DNA of 64,000 bases from Ww85 sp963745765 (GCA_963745765.1 CAVUYQ010000002.1:1-64000); one strand, 5' to 3'; counted from the first letter of the stretch, positions 1 to 10,400 are shown. Made by a program: numbers and translations. The notes: generated by a model not told the origin, from the sequence alone.

Positions 1-660
1 GAGGACGTAACCGACCCCTGTGACGGTGTGCAGCAGTTTTGGCTCGCGGTTACCATCTATTTTTTTTCTGAGGTAGTTGACGTAAACATCGATGACATTG
101 GTTGTCGTCTCGAAACCGTAATCCCAGGCATGTTCCGCTATCATTGTTCGGGTCAGGACACGTCCCTGGTTGCGCATGAAATAATCGAGCAGGGTGAACT
201 CTTTTGAGGTGAGTTCGATTTTTTCCACGCCGCGATAGACCAGGCGGGTTGCCGGATCGAGGCTGAGGTCAGCCACCGTGAGAATGGGCAGTTGTGTATC
301 AGTGTGTCGCCTGAGCAGGGCTCGCACCCGCGCCAGGAGTTCCTGGAAGGAAAAAGGTTTCGGCAGATAATCATCGGCGCCGGTGTCCAACCCGATAACC
401 CTGTCCTCGATGGTGGCGCGAACGGTAAGCAGCAGAACCGGGGCCGTTATCTTTTTTCGGCGCAGTTCCCGCAGGATGCCGAGACCGTCCAGCTTCGGCA
501 GGTTGATGTCGAGGATAAAAAGATCGTGAAAGCCGTCAAGTCCCATTGCCACTCCGGTTTCCCCGTCAGCGGCATGATCCACGGCATAGCCTTCCTCTTC
601 AAGGCCTTTTTTTATGAAGCTTGCAACCTTTTGTTCGTCTTCTACCAGAAGGATTCGCAT
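1..660 (-). CDS. OmpR/PhoB-family response regulator (partial, C-terminus cut by window edge)
   Basis: The frame is open from the ATG at 658-660 to the window edge (220 codons) and lacks only the last few residues. It starts MRILLVEDE, with the acidic pocket at residues 7-8 and the phospho-acceptor Asp about residue 51 in ILDINLPKLDG. The receiver closes with TGADDYLPKPF, whose Lys is the conserved switch residue. The winged-helix output domain follows (ELTSKEFTLLDY, VIDVYVNYLRKKID, TVTGVGYVL). It should bind DNA in response to phosphorylation by a sensor kinase, probably encoded beyond the left edge. The sequence resembles the CopR/CusR metal-stress branch, but the stimulus cannot be read from it. 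It is divergent from the RpiR regulator. Confidence 0.92.
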   Translation of the reverse strand, partial: MRILLVEDEQKVASFIKKGLEEEGYAVDHAADGETGVAMGLDGFHDLFILDINLPKLDGLGILRELRRKKITAPVLLLTVRATIEDRVIGLDTGADDYLPKPFSFQELLARVRALLRRHTDTQLPILTVADLSLDPATRLVYRGVEKIELTSKEFTLLDYFMRNQGRVLTRTMIAEHAWDYGFETTTNVIDVYVNYLRKKIDGNREPKLLHTVTGVGYVL

Positions 661-1132
661 CGGTCTCCCTGTGAGGCTACGGAGTGTCATCTACCTGTTG
701 TGTTCTTTATAATGCCTCCTTAAATCATTTCCGGCAAGGAGATCGTCGGACCTTGCTGTTGCCCGTATTGGGCTAATCAATCAGAATTGGCCTCGATTCC
801 GATCATTTACATGGTTTATTCCTCTGTTTTACCTGATACCCAGGTGCAAAATGAGCAGCAGTTCCGGAAAGATGTCACGTCGTCATAGAAGATTTCATGA
901 AAAGAGAGGGTTAGCAATTCATAAAAGGTACAACGTAAAGCAAGGTAAGGTTTTGATGTATTTGTGCAAACGATTTTTTTTCAACAGACAAAGGGGCTAT
1001 AACTACTTCTTCGCAGCCACATTAATCTATATCGTATGATATAATAGTAGATATTTAGAATTATTAAAATAAATATTGCAGAAAATAAATATATGCAATA
1101 TATTTTGCATAAAGCTGACGTGGAGGAATGAG
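661..1132. other. Intergenic region between divergent regulators
   Basis: No convincing gene is present. A 62-codon open frame at 851-1039 has no ribosome binding site or recognisable sequence. The right half is AT-rich and should hold the promoters for the rpiR gene; the left part should hold the promoter for the response regulator. The inverted repeat at 1093-1110 is described separately. Confidence 0.5.
1093..1110. promoter_or_regulatory. Inverted repeat upstream of rpiR-type gene, possible operator
   Basis: ATGCAA-N6-TTGCAT is a perfect 6-bp inverted repeat centred about 30 bases before the GTG start of the RpiR-family regulator, in an AT-rich stretch. Its position suits an autoregulatory operator. 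This is inferred from symmetry and position only. Confidence 0.35.
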
Positions 1133-1999
1133 GTGAAAGCTGAATCGAGTCTGCAGCATATTATCGAAACATTCAGTGGCAAACTCACAAGTGTTGACCA
1201 ACGCCTGCTGAATATGATTCTGGGGCAACCGACGGTAAGTGCATTTTTATCGGGAGCAGATCTGTCAAAACGGGTGGGTGTGCATCCGTCCGCAACGGTT
1301 CGACTTGCGCATAAGCTTGGATTTTCAGGGTATCCGGAACTTCGAAACAAAATACGGGAAGAGGTCACCCACCGGTCAACGCCAGACATCCGCATGCGTC
1401 GACGCCTGGAGCATCTCGGATCAGAATCGGTGCTGCAAGGACTCGTTGAGACAGAAATATCGACATTAAAACAGCTGGTCACTTCAATCCCGCAGGAGCG
1501 GGTTGAAAAAGCTGCAAAGCTGTTAATTGAAGCGGAGACCGTCTATCTTTACGGCCGCGGCAGCTCAATGCCGCTGGTTAGTCTGCTCGAAAGAAGACTA
1601 CGCCGGGCCGGCAAGCGTATCGTCTCAGTTTCAGGGCTGCAAAAGCGCGAGGCTGCGGAAAGATTTCTGGCGCTCTCCCGAAATGATGTCGTTTTTTCTT
1701 TTGCTTTCCGTTCCAAAGAGTCCGCACCTGTAAGTCTGTCTGTTCTCTTTGATCATGCAAAAAAACTGGGTGCGAAAACAATTCTGATGAGTGATGCATT
1801 CGGCGCAACCTTCCGTCCCCGCCCTGACGTCACGTTCCATGCATCACGCGGTGAAGATGAAGAATTCGTTACCATTACCGCTCCAATGCTGATCTGCGAC
1901 GCCATCGCGTTAACGATGATGAAAATTGACGAAGGCAAATCGATTGAAAACCTGAAAGCCCTGAATGAATTGCGAAATACATTTGAAAACGATCGATAA
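1133..1999 (+). CDS. RpiR-family transcriptional regulator (HTH + SIS)
   Basis: The protein has 288 residues. The chosen start is the GTG at 1133, because TGGAGG lies 6 bases upstream; an ATG at 1076 would add 19 residues but has no ribosome binding site. The N-terminal ~75 residues form the RpiR helix-turn-helix (LSKRVGVHPSATVRLAHKLG), followed at about 105-245 by a SIS domain (VYLYGRGSSMPLVSLLERRL) of the kind that binds phosphosugars. It sits 6 bases before the ABC permease gene and probably controls the importer/HAD operon in response to a sugar phosphate. The ligand is inferred from the SIS domain. Confidence 0.88.
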   Translation: MKAESSLQHIIETFSGKLTSVDQRLLNMILGQPTVSAFLSGADLSKRVGVHPSATVRLAHKLGFSGYPELRNKIREEVTHRSTPDIRMRRRLEHLGSESVLQGLVETEISTLKQLVTSIPQERVEKAAKLLIEAETVYLYGRGSSMPLVSLLERRLRRAGKRIVSVSGLQKREAAERFLALSRNDVVFSFAFRSKESAPVSLSVLFDHAKKLGAKTILMSDAFGATFRPRPDVTFHASRGEDEEFVTITAPMLICDAIALTMMKIDEGKSIENLKALNELRNTFENDR

Positions 2000-2005
2000 A
2001 TCAAC

Positions 2006-3826
2006 ATGACAACTCGAGCACTTAATCTCTATCCGAAAACCATTGCCAGAAACCTGTTGTCACCGGTAAACCTTGTTGGTTCTGCCTTGCTGGTTGTGCT
2101 CGGCTACCTGATTATACTTCCGCTTGTCCAGCTCACTATCAGAACATTTGTCTGGGGAGTGGGGGATCGGCGAATTTCAAAGGAGGCTGTCGAAGGACAA
2201 TTCACCCTGTTCCATTGGAATGAGGCCTTGAACGGTGGGCTATCTGCTAAAATGCTCTATGAACCACTGCTCAACACAATGGTTACCGGTGTTTCAAGTG
2301 CCATTCTGGCCCTTATTCTCGGCTCGTTGCTCGCCTGGGCCGTGGTGAGAACCGACCTTCCCGGCAAAAAAGTCCTTCGTTCGATCCTGACAATCCCCTA
2401 TGTCATTCCGTCTTTCGCGATTGCTCTCGCCTGGGTGACGGTATTCAAGTCTCCACTGCTTGGCGGTCAACCCGGATTATGGAACGCACTGTTCGGCTCA
2501 GCCCCTCCCGTATGGTTGTCCTCCGGCCCGGTTCCGATCATTATAACAATGGCCATACACTACTTCCCGTTTGCTTTCCTGCTCGTTGCAGGAGCCCTCG
2601 CAACAATTGATTCTCAACTTGAAGAGTGTGCCGAGATACAGGGAGCCTCACGATTTACTATTCTGCGGAAAATCACCCTCCCTGTTGTGGCTCCGGCCAT
2701 GGTTTCTGCGCTGGTATTGACGTTCGGGAAAACACTGGGAACCTTTGCCCTTCCTTACCTGTTAGGTTTGTCATCCGATTACAATACGGTTGCAACGATG
2801 ATTTTCTCAAGCCTTTCCCTTGGATTTGAGGCGCTGAGCTTTGTACTGGCACTGATCTTGATCGCCATCACCGTAGTGATGATCTATTTCTCGCACAAAC
2901 TGGTTGGAAAGAATGCAAAACGATTCGAGACCATCAGCGGAAAAGGATTTCGCAGTAATCTGACAAAGCTTGGGCCCTGGCGCTGGCCTATCTGTGCTGC
3001 CGTCTGGAGTGTGGCACTCGTTGCCGCGATCATGCCCCTTGCATTGCTTGCATTTCAGACCTTCCAGCTTGTTGATGGACGTTTAGGTCTTGACAACCTG
3101 ACGATGCACTACTGGACAGGAGGTTCGGATCCGAATATCGCCTTCGGTGAACCCGGCGTATTACATAATAATGTGATTCTCGGCGCCACGTGGATAACGC
3201 TGAAACTGGCTTTGATCAGTTCTGCGATCGCAGCCATTGCAGGTCTTGTCATTGGCTATATTGTCGTTCGCAGAAGTGAGACGAAAATTGCCCACTTGCT
3301 GGACCAGATATCATTCATCCCTCTGCTGTTTCCGTCAATCGCCATGGGGGCAATGTACATTTCGATGTTTGCGGAGTCGCATGGCCCTGTTCCTGCTCTC
3401 TATGGCACATTCACCCTTCTGGTCATCATCTCAGTTGTAAAACGACTTCCCTATTCAGTGCGAACCGGGTCAAGCGCGATCACCCAGATAGGTGCAGAGA
3501 TGGAGGAAGCTGCCGAATTACAGGGAGCATCCTGGTTCCGCAGGTTTGTGCACATAATTGCCCCTCTGGCAAGCGCCGGTGCCGTGTCCGGTATGATGGT
3601 CAGCTTTGTTGGCATCATGCGTGAATTAACGCTCATCATCCTTCTCATCACACCATCGACGCGTGTTCTTATGACCGTTGGTTTCCGCTATGCAGAAGAA
3701 GATCAAACACAGTTGAGCAATGCTCTTGTCCTTATCGTTACGGTCCTGACACTTGCCGGTGAACTGGTAATGTGGAAACTCGGGTCAGGAAAACTTTCAA
3801 AATTGCGCAATAATACCGCTGTCTAA
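2006..3826 (+). CDS. ABC transporter permease, two fused MetI-like domains (AfuB/FbpB type)
   Basis: This 606-residue inner-membrane protein contains two permease units in one chain. Each has about six hydrophobic segments and an EAA loop that contacts the ATPase: EECAEIQGASRFTILRKITLP near residue 210 and EEAAELQGASWFRRFVHIIAP near residue 500. The fused architecture is typical of the Fe(III)/2-aminoethylphosphonate/hexose-phosphate (Fbp, Phn, Afu) group. It is followed 19 bases later by the ATPase and then by the binding protein, giving a complete importer. Substrate is not determined by sequence; the SIS regulator and HAD phosphatase neighbours point to a phosphorylated organic compound rather than iron. 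Confidence 0.9.
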   Translation: MTTRALNLYPKTIARNLLSPVNLVGSALLVVLGYLIILPLVQLTIRTFVWGVGDRRISKEAVEGQFTLFHWNEALNGGLSAKMLYEPLLNTMVTGVSSAILALILGSLLAWAVVRTDLPGKKVLRSILTIPYVIPSFAIALAWVTVFKSPLLGGQPGLWNALFGSAPPVWLSSGPVPIIITMAIHYFPFAFLLVAGALATIDSQLEECAEIQGASRFTILRKITLPVVAPAMVSALVLTFGKTLGTFALPYLLGLSSDYNTVATMIFSSLSLGFEALSFVLALILIAITVVMIYFSHKLVGKNAKRFETISGKGFRSNLTKLGPWRWPICAAVWSVALVAAIMPLALLAFQTFQLVDGRLGLDNLTMHYWTGGSDPNIAFGEPGVLHNNVILGATWITLKLALISSAIAAIAGLVIGYIVVRRSETKIAHLLDQISFIPLLFPSIAMGAMYISMFAESHGPVPALYGTFTLLVIISVVKRLPYSVRTGSSAITQIGAEMEEAAELQGASWFRRFVHIIAPLASAGAVSGMMVSFVGIMRELTLIILLITPSTRVLMTVGFRYAEEDQTQLSNALVLIVTVLTLAGELVMWKLGSGKLSKLRNNTAV

Positions 3827-3845
3827 CAAGGGATAATGAAAAACC

Positions 3846-4967
3846 ATGTCTGAAATCCAAATCAAGAACCTCACCAAGTATTATGGCTCTGTCCGTGCAC
3901 TGGACAACGTCAGCCTGCATATCGACTCAGGAGATTTCCTTGTCTTGCTTGGCCCTTCAGGATGCGGAAAAACGACCTTGTTACGTTGTATTGCCGGGCT
4001 TGAAGAACCGAATGAAGGAGTAATCCTGATTGACGGCAAAGCCGTTTTCCATTCCGCAAAACAGATCAACATTCCGGCCGGTAAGCGCGATATTGGCATG
4101 GTATTCCAGAGCTATGCCCTTTGGCCGCACATGACGGTAAAAAACAACATCAGCTTCGGATTGAAAATCCAGAAAATGGCAGCCGCCGAAATCGACACCA
4201 GAATTTCTCAGGTGCTTGAGGATCTATCCATGCAGGGTATGGAGGGCCGGTACCCTTCTGAACTGTCCGGAGGCCAGCAACAGCGTGTTGCCTTGGCCCG
4301 TCTGTTGGCCCAGCGTCCGCCTGTCTTTCTGATGGATGAACCGCTCTCTAACCTTGATGCCCGGCTTCGGATGGACATGCGAATCGAGTTAAAACGTCTG
4401 CATCGCGCTGCCGGGGCAACAACGGCTTATGTGACTCATGATCAGACTGAAGCCATGACCATGTCCTCAAAGGTTGTCGTCATGAAGGATGGCAAAATCC
4501 AGCAAGTTGCTCCACCCGTCGATGTTTATCGACAACCGGCAAACACTTTCGTTGCCGATTTTATGGGAATGCCGCGCATTAATATGTTCGAGGGCATCTA
4601 TCTCGACAATGGCAGTCCAAAACTACGGGTCCAGGATTTTGATATCCCCATACGCTGGAAACCGACCGCTGAGAAGGTAATCATCGGGGCAAGGCCGGAG
4701 GATATCACCGTCTCAACAGATAGATCTGCACCCGGTACCGATTTTACTGTCTATTCAGTCCTGCCAAACGGACCGGATCTGCTGCTGCAGCTCCACCATG
4801 GCGGCCTGAAACTGACAACTCGCATGTCTCACGAAGCCATCATCGACGTTGACCAAATCGTGAAGGTTTCCTTTTTACCAGATGCAATCAACATTTTTGA
4901 TGCCTCAACCGGCAGACTGATTTCACCTACGACCCCCGTCGTACCCGTCAAGGCGGCCTGCGGATGA
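3846..4967 (+). CDS. ABC transporter ATP-binding protein (AfuC/FbpC/PotA type)
   Basis: The protein has 373 residues. All ATPase motifs are present: Walker A GPSGCGKTT (about residue 36), Q-loop VFQSYALWP, signature LSGGQQQR, Walker B VFLMDEPLSNLDAR and the switch His in YVTHDQTEA. The C-terminal ~130 residues form the TOBE regulatory domain of the MalK/PotA class. It energises the fused permease encoded immediately upstream. Intact, normal length for the family, and in one operon with the regulator, permease and binding protein. Confidence 0.92.
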   Translation: MSEIQIKNLTKYYGSVRALDNVSLHIDSGDFLVLLGPSGCGKTTLLRCIAGLEEPNEGVILIDGKAVFHSAKQINIPAGKRDIGMVFQSYALWPHMTVKNNISFGLKIQKMAAAEIDTRISQVLEDLSMQGMEGRYPSELSGGQQQRVALARLLAQRPPVFLMDEPLSNLDARLRMDMRIELKRLHRAAGATTAYVTHDQTEAMTMSSKVVVMKDGKIQQVAPPVDVYRQPANTFVADFMGMPRINMFEGIYLDNGSPKLRVQDFDIPIRWKPTAEKVIIGARPEDITVSTDRSAPGTDFTVYSVLPNGPDLLLQLHHGGLKLTTRMSHEAIIDVDQIVKVSFLPDAINIFDASTGRLISPTTPVVPVKAACG

Positions 4968-5020
4968 TTTCAACAGTCATCCATCAAAATTTCTTCCAAT
5001 AACCAGTGAGGAGGACGGTC

Positions 5021-6172
5021 ATGAACAAAGGTAAACAGTTAAAACTATGGTCTCTAGCAATACTCACCAGCAGTGCCATTCTTTGGCCATCCCTGTCCTG
5101 CGCCAGCCAGGATTGGGGTGCTATTGAGGCCGCCGCACGCAAAGAAGGCAAAGTAGTTATCTATTCCGTCTCCTCGAGGGTTCCCGAACTCGTTGATTCG
5201 TTCAAGGAAAAGTACGGCGTAGAAATCGTAAGTTACGATCTGTCTTCAGATGTGCAATTGGAGAAGTTTCGACGTGAACACAAGGCGGGTATTTTTAATG
5301 TGGATGTCCTGTTCAACCAGGACGCACCGATGCTGCTCAACGAATACCTTGATAAAAAATTAATCCATAACTTCATTCCTGATGATTCTGCCAGTCAGCT
5401 TGATAAAGATGAGATGGAACCGTTGTTGATTCAACGCTGGAGCAGTCGAATTCTCGTTTACAACAAGGTAAAAAATCCGCAAGGCGCTCCCTTTGATAAT
5501 CTCTGGGACCTGACGAAACCCGAGTGGAAAGGGCGTGTACAGATGCCTAACCCATCAGAAGACAGCAACCAGTCCAATGTTCTCCAGACGATACTTCAAC
5601 ACCCGGACGAGATGGAAAAAGCCTATGAAAAGGAATTTGGAGAAAAACTCGTTTACTCCAAGGCTGTCGAGAAGGCGATCAAGAAGCACCCGTTGATTGA
5701 CAAACCGGATGCCGCCATTGAATGGCTGTACCGTCTCCTCAAAAACAAACCTGTATTTATCAGTTCGACGACGCAGATCTTCAAGAATGTTGGGGACGTA
5801 AAACAGGATAACCCACCTGTTGGCTTTACCACCTTCAGCAAACTCCGTAGTAACAAGCCGGGCGAATTTGAAGCTGAACCTGCTTATAACGTTGAACCCG
5901 CATTCGGGGTTGCCTATCCGTCGATCCTTGTCATTGCAGATGGAGCGCCTCATCCAAACGCAGCTAAAGTGTTGATCAGGGAAATGATGGGGGATAGTTT
6001 CGGACCCTGGAATGTTATTGGTGATTATGCTGCACGCAAGGACCTTGCTGAAACCCAGGTCGCCGAGTTCAACATTCCAGCGTTTGACTCTCTCAAGTTA
6101 TGGAGCATTGATCCTTCTGAAGTGTACGACACCAAATACGCGTTTCTGACCTTGTATCTGTATTTGAAGTAA
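5021..6172 (+). CDS. Periplasmic substrate-binding protein, AfuA/FbpA-like (PBP type 2)
   Basis: The protein has 383 residues. The ATG at 5021 is preferred over the GTG at 5006 because GAGGAGG lies just before the ATG. A typical signal peptide (positive MNKGKQLK, hydrophobic core, SCA-SQ cleavage region) indicates export to the periplasm. The mature start WGAIEAAARKEGKVVIYS is the usual opening of Fe(III)/hexose-phosphate type binding proteins. It should capture the ligand and deliver it to the fused permease. Tyrosines occur near the C-terminus, but no clear ferric-ion tyrosine pair could be assigned by eye, so iron is not claimed. A strong stem-loop follows the gene. Confidence 0.88.
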   Translation: MNKGKQLKLWSLAILTSSAILWPSLSCASQDWGAIEAAARKEGKVVIYSVSSRVPELVDSFKEKYGVEIVSYDLSSDVQLEKFRREHKAGIFNVDVLFNQDAPMLLNEYLDKKLIHNFIPDDSASQLDKDEMEPLLIQRWSSRILVYNKVKNPQGAPFDNLWDLTKPEWKGRVQMPNPSEDSNQSNVLQTILQHPDEMEKAYEKEFGEKLVYSKAVEKAIKKHPLIDKPDAAIEWLYRLLKNKPVFISSTTQIFKNVGDVKQDNPPVGFTTFSKLRSNKPGEFEAEPAYNVEPAFGVAYPSILVIADGAPHPNAAKVLIREMMGDSFGPWNVIGDYAARKDLAETQVAEFNIPAFDSLKLWSIDPSEVYDTKYAFLTLYLYLK

Positions 6173-6192
6173 TAATTTTCAAAACAGCCCTC

Positions 6193-6230
6193 CCCGGGTG
6201 GTGACGTCCCCTGTGGCATCATCGCCCGGG
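6193..6230 (+). terminator. Stem-loop between binding-protein gene and HAD gene
   Basis: CCCGGGTGGTGA pairs with TCATCGCCCGGG across a 14-base loop (10 of 12 positions complementary). No T-run follows. Placed right after a binding-protein gene, it more likely stabilises the upstream mRNA or attenuates than fully terminates. Confidence 0.5.
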
Positions 6231-6275
6231 AGCTCTTCACAATGCACTAAAAATAATCCGCATGGAGATTTACCT

Positions 6276-6968
6276 ATGACCATTAGCGCAGTCTTGTTCG
6301 ACGCCGGAGATATACTTTATTCAAGGCCACGTCGCGCACGTGTCTACACTGATTTTTTCACATCCCGCGGCCTTCCGGATGTGGATATGAAAACACCGGA
6401 ATTCAGACGGTTGAAACTAGACTCGCATGAAGGACTGATATCTGAAGATGCATACTATGAAGAGGTGATGCGACGTGGTGGCATTACGCAGCAAATTGAT
6501 TTTGATGCTGGTAAAAAGGCATTCCGCGAGGCCATGCTGGATTTTGATTTCACTGATGGTGTTGCCGATGTACTGCACACTTTGAAAAAAGATGGTTTAA
6601 AGCTGGGAATAGTCACAAACACCTATAATCCAACCAAAGAAAAAATGACATGGTTTAGCACCATTGGTATTGACACCATCTGGGATTCATTTGCAACATC
6701 CTGTGAGATCAATGCAATAAAACCCTCCCCGGAAATATATCTCGCAGCCCTTGAACCATTTGCTGGAAGCCCACTTGAAACTATTTTTGTCGCCCATGCC
6801 CAAAAAGAAATTGATGGGGCCAAGGCTCTGGGCATGACAACCGTTGCTTATAACCGTGACGATGATACTGTTCAAGGTGACTATATTCTTGACAAGTTTA
6901 CCGATTTACCCGCTCTTGTCGCATCGTTACGCCATGGTTATTCAGATCTTAAGATATCTTCACATTAG
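6276..6968 (+). CDS. HAD-superfamily hydrolase
   Basis: The protein has 230 residues, starting at the ATG at 6276 with GGAG 8 bases upstream. Motif I is LFDAGDIL (nucleophile Asp at about residue 9), motif II IVTNT, motif III Lys in AIKPSPEIY, and motif IV is FVAHAQKEIDGAKALG, where the expected acidic residues are weak (H in place of the usual D in VGD). In motif I the second Asp of DxD is Gly, as in many FDAGG-type HADs, so phosphatase chemistry is likely but unproven. As the last gene of the importer operon, it may dephosphorylate the imported compound. Confidence 0.82.
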   Translation: MTISAVLFDAGDILYSRPRRARVYTDFFTSRGLPDVDMKTPEFRRLKLDSHEGLISEDAYYEEVMRRGGITQQIDFDAGKKAFREAMLDFDFTDGVADVLHTLKKDGLKLGIVTNTYNPTKEKMTWFSTIGIDTIWDSFATSCEINAIKPSPEIYLAALEPFAGSPLETIFVAHAQKEIDGAKALGMTTVAYNRDDDTVQGDYILDKFTDLPALVASLRHGYSDLKISSH

Positions 6969-7414
6969 GCTGCAAAACGAGTCTGGCCCGCCCTGTTGGT
7001 TATCATCTTTTCAAGCTGCAAAAGTCTTTTTCCTCTGGTTATGAGAGAAAGGACCTGACAAGTACCACAAGAGGCATGATAATTCATGTAATCAATGCGT
7101 TCAAGCCATTATGTCCTGGCATTTCTGCTCCATTCAATAGTATGATGTGATTGACAGGTCTGGTGGAGAGGGGAGAAGCCCAACAAGTAACATCCGTTCA
7201 ATACAATTTAAAACAGACCATTCAGGTTTAATAGCTGGATGGTGAGCTTACGCATCACCCGTGTCAGTCTGCAGTGTGATGGAAAAGCAGGTCTGCGGAA
7301 AGGAAAAATCCACTGACAAGTGGAAGATTCCCGCACAAGCTTGTCTTGCTTGTGTGGTTATAATGACGCCGGTGCACCGCTGATTCCGGTCAGAATAACA
7401 TGAGGAGTCATCAC
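6969..7414. other. Intergenic region before the autotransporter
   Basis: No gene is visible. The only structure found is a perfect 7-bp hairpin at 7334-7354 (CACAAGC/GCTTGTG, 7-base loop), about 60 bases before the autotransporter start. The autotransporter promoter should lie here; no confident -35/-10 pair was identified. Confidence 0.4.
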
Positions 7415-10400
7415 GTGCCTAAAGATCCGAAGGTTCCGGGAATGGTTAAGTGGTGGGCTGTTACATTATTTCTTCTGGTCGCTTTCTGCTTTCGTGCAGA
7501 ACAGGGGATGTCAGCCGATCAGACCATCAATGCCCCTTTTGTCGGAGACGTAATCGGCGACGATAACAGCGCTCCCGGCAGCAGCGGCGGCTCCAATACC
7601 CTCACCGTTACCGGCAGCGGTTCGGTCACCGGTGATGTCATCGGCAGCAACAACAGTGGCGACAACAGCAGCGGGAACGGTAACATAATCAGCAACGCCG
7701 GCACGGTAGACGGCGCTATCTCCGGCAGCAGGAATTGGGCTGCCAGCAGTTCCGGCGGTTCCAATACCGTTACAAACTCGGGCACGACAAATGATTGGAT
7801 CGAAGGCAGCTGGAATAGCGGACAAAACAGCAGTGGCGGTGCCAACACGGTCAGTAACTCGGGTGATGTTTTTGAAATTTATGGCAGCTTTAATGATGGC
7901 ACCGGCAGCAGCGGCGGTTCCAACACGGTCAATAACTCTGGAGATACCGCTTTTTTATCTCCGGCAGTTTTAATGATGGCGACAACAGCTCCGGCGGTTC
8001 AAATACCATCAGCAACACGGGTATTGCCGATGAAATTATTGGTAGTTGGAATGCGGGTGCCAATAGCAGCGGCGGTTCGAATACTATTACGAATACCGGC
8101 TCGGGGGCTGTCGTTATTGCTGGCAGTACAAATTTTGCTGCTAACAGTTCAGGCGGCTCCAACTCCATCAGCAACTCCGGTACAACTAATGTGATCTTCG
8201 GCAGCTATAATGAAGGTGAAAACAGTGCGGGCGGTTCCAACACGATCAGCAACTCCGGTACGAGCCACTTACTTTATGGCAGCGTCAATAACGGTAACAA
8301 TAGCAGTGGCGGCTCCAACACCATCAGCAATTCCGGCACGGTTGAAGAATATATCTTCGGTAGCGTTAACGGGGGCGTCAATTCGACCTCCACGGGCAAC
8401 AGGATCAGCAACTCCGGTACGGTCGGCGGGGACATCTGGGGCAGCATGAACAACGGCGCCGGCAGTGGCGGCGGCAACGACACCATCATCAACAGCGGCA
8501 CGGTAATGGGCTCCATCTACGGCGCCGACGGTGACGATACGGTTATCCTGGTCGGCGGCTCGAGCCTGGGCGGTGTGGCGGATGGCGGCGAGGACAGCGA
8601 CACGCTGGGTTTTAACAATATGGGAACGGTGGACGGCAGCCTGCTTGGTACTGTCTACCTGAACTTCGAGAACTTCGGTATCTACGGCGGAAGCAACACC
8701 CTGACCGGCACCTGGGATTTCTCGGGTGGCACGACAACGGTTCATGCCGGCGATCTTACGGTAAACGGTACGCTGCTGACTACCGATCTCTTGGTCAACA
8801 GCGGGGCGTCCATGAGTATCCCGGGCACGGTAAACAGTGGCGCGACGACGGTTGACGGCAGCATGGATGTGGGCGGTCTCCTGACGACAGACAGCCTGCT
8901 GGTAGGCGGTTCCGGCTTCATGAATATCCCGGGCACGGTAAACAGTGGTACAACGTTGCTGGACGGCACCATGAACCTCAACGGCAGCCTTACTGGCAGC
9001 AGTTTTACCATAGGATCGGGTGGTTTCCTGAGCGGTAACAGCACGATTACCGCCAAGGTCGTCAATTACGGCACGATCTCGCCGGGTAACTCCATCGGCA
9101 TCATGAATATTGTCGGTTCGCTCAGTTTTATGGCGGGCAGTACCTACGTGGTGGAGCTTTCCTCCAATGGAGGAAGCGACCTGATCAAGGTCAGCGGCCC
9201 AGTATCTATCTCCGGCGGCACGCTACGGACCTCCCTGCCGCGGGCGCTTTATACCGATGGTTACAACTGGACGATTATCAAGGCGAGTGGTGGTGTTAGC
9301 GGAACGTTCTCCAGTATCAGCACAAACTTTACTTCCTCCACCATTGACCTGCGTCAGTCAAACCGGAACGATTCCCTGAAACTGGTCATAGACCGGAAAC
9401 CGTACTCGAGTTTCGGAGCAACCCCGAACGACGCGGCAGTAGGCACGGGGCTTGATGCGCTGCTGCCGTCGGCCCGCGGTACGATGGCCGAGCTGCTTAC
9501 CACGATGGATTTCGACATGAACCCGAACCAGATAAGTGCTACTCTGGCCGGATTGAACCCGGAGATGTATACGGCGTTTCCCTCCTCGGGTTTAGAAACA
9601 GCTGCTATCTTCAGCCAGACCGCCAGCCAGCACCAGCAGGAAGCACGGCTGGCGTCCGCTTTTCCGGCTGAGGGCAGGAAGGCTTCTCTGTGGAACGGTT
9701 GGTTTCGGGCTTTAGGCGGTCGATTTGATCGTGATAGCGGAGATGACCTGACGGGCTACAACCTTGAAACCGGCGGTACTGCCTTCGGAGCCGACCGGAG
9801 ATTTGGTTCGGTCTCACGGGCCGGCTTTATGCTGGGTTATAGCGACAGTGATCTTGATTGGGACGTAAACGGCAACAGCGGCCAGATCACCGGTAAATTT
9901 CTTGGGATCTACGGCAGCACGAGCTATAATGATTTTTACCTTGACGCCACGGCAGGCTATACCAGCCTTGACAACAGCGCTGATCGCCGGATTTCGGCCC
10001 CGGTTGTTTCCGGCAGCAGCCGTGCCAGTTTTGATGCCAATGTCTGGAGCGGCTCGCTGACAGCAGGGTATGATTTCAAACCGGGCGGATTGCGGGCCGG
10101 GCCGGTAGCCTCTATCGGCTATCAGCGTCTTGACCAGGACGGCTTCAGCGAAAGCGGTACGACGGATTTTTCGGTGATGCTTGACAGCTGTGATGCGGAA
10201 TCGCTCATGTCTCGCCTGGGCCTGCGTCTGGGTGGTCTGATCGAGGGTGGTGACTGGCGTTTTTTGCCGCGAGGCGAGTTGAGCTGGCTGTATCAATTCA
10301 AGGCCGACCCTGTTGAGCTTACCGCCGACTTTGCCGGATATCCATCAGCCTCATTCAGCGTTTCGGGTGCTGACCCGGCGAAAAACCAGGTCCTGCTCAG

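Noticed and set aside
851..1039. 62-codon open frame before the rpiR gene
   Set aside because: No ribosome binding site, no family resemblance, and AT-rich regulatory surroundings.
5021..6172. Lipoprotein status of the periplasmic binding protein
   Set aside because: The Cys in LSCAS lacks a proper lipobox (Leu at -3 is missing); type I cleavage fits better.
7570..8515. Regular repeats that could be taken for a CRISPR or minisatellite array
   Set aside because: The units are coding, diverge from one another and translate to Gly/Ser/Asn-rich passenger repeats; there are no constant repeats with unique spacers.
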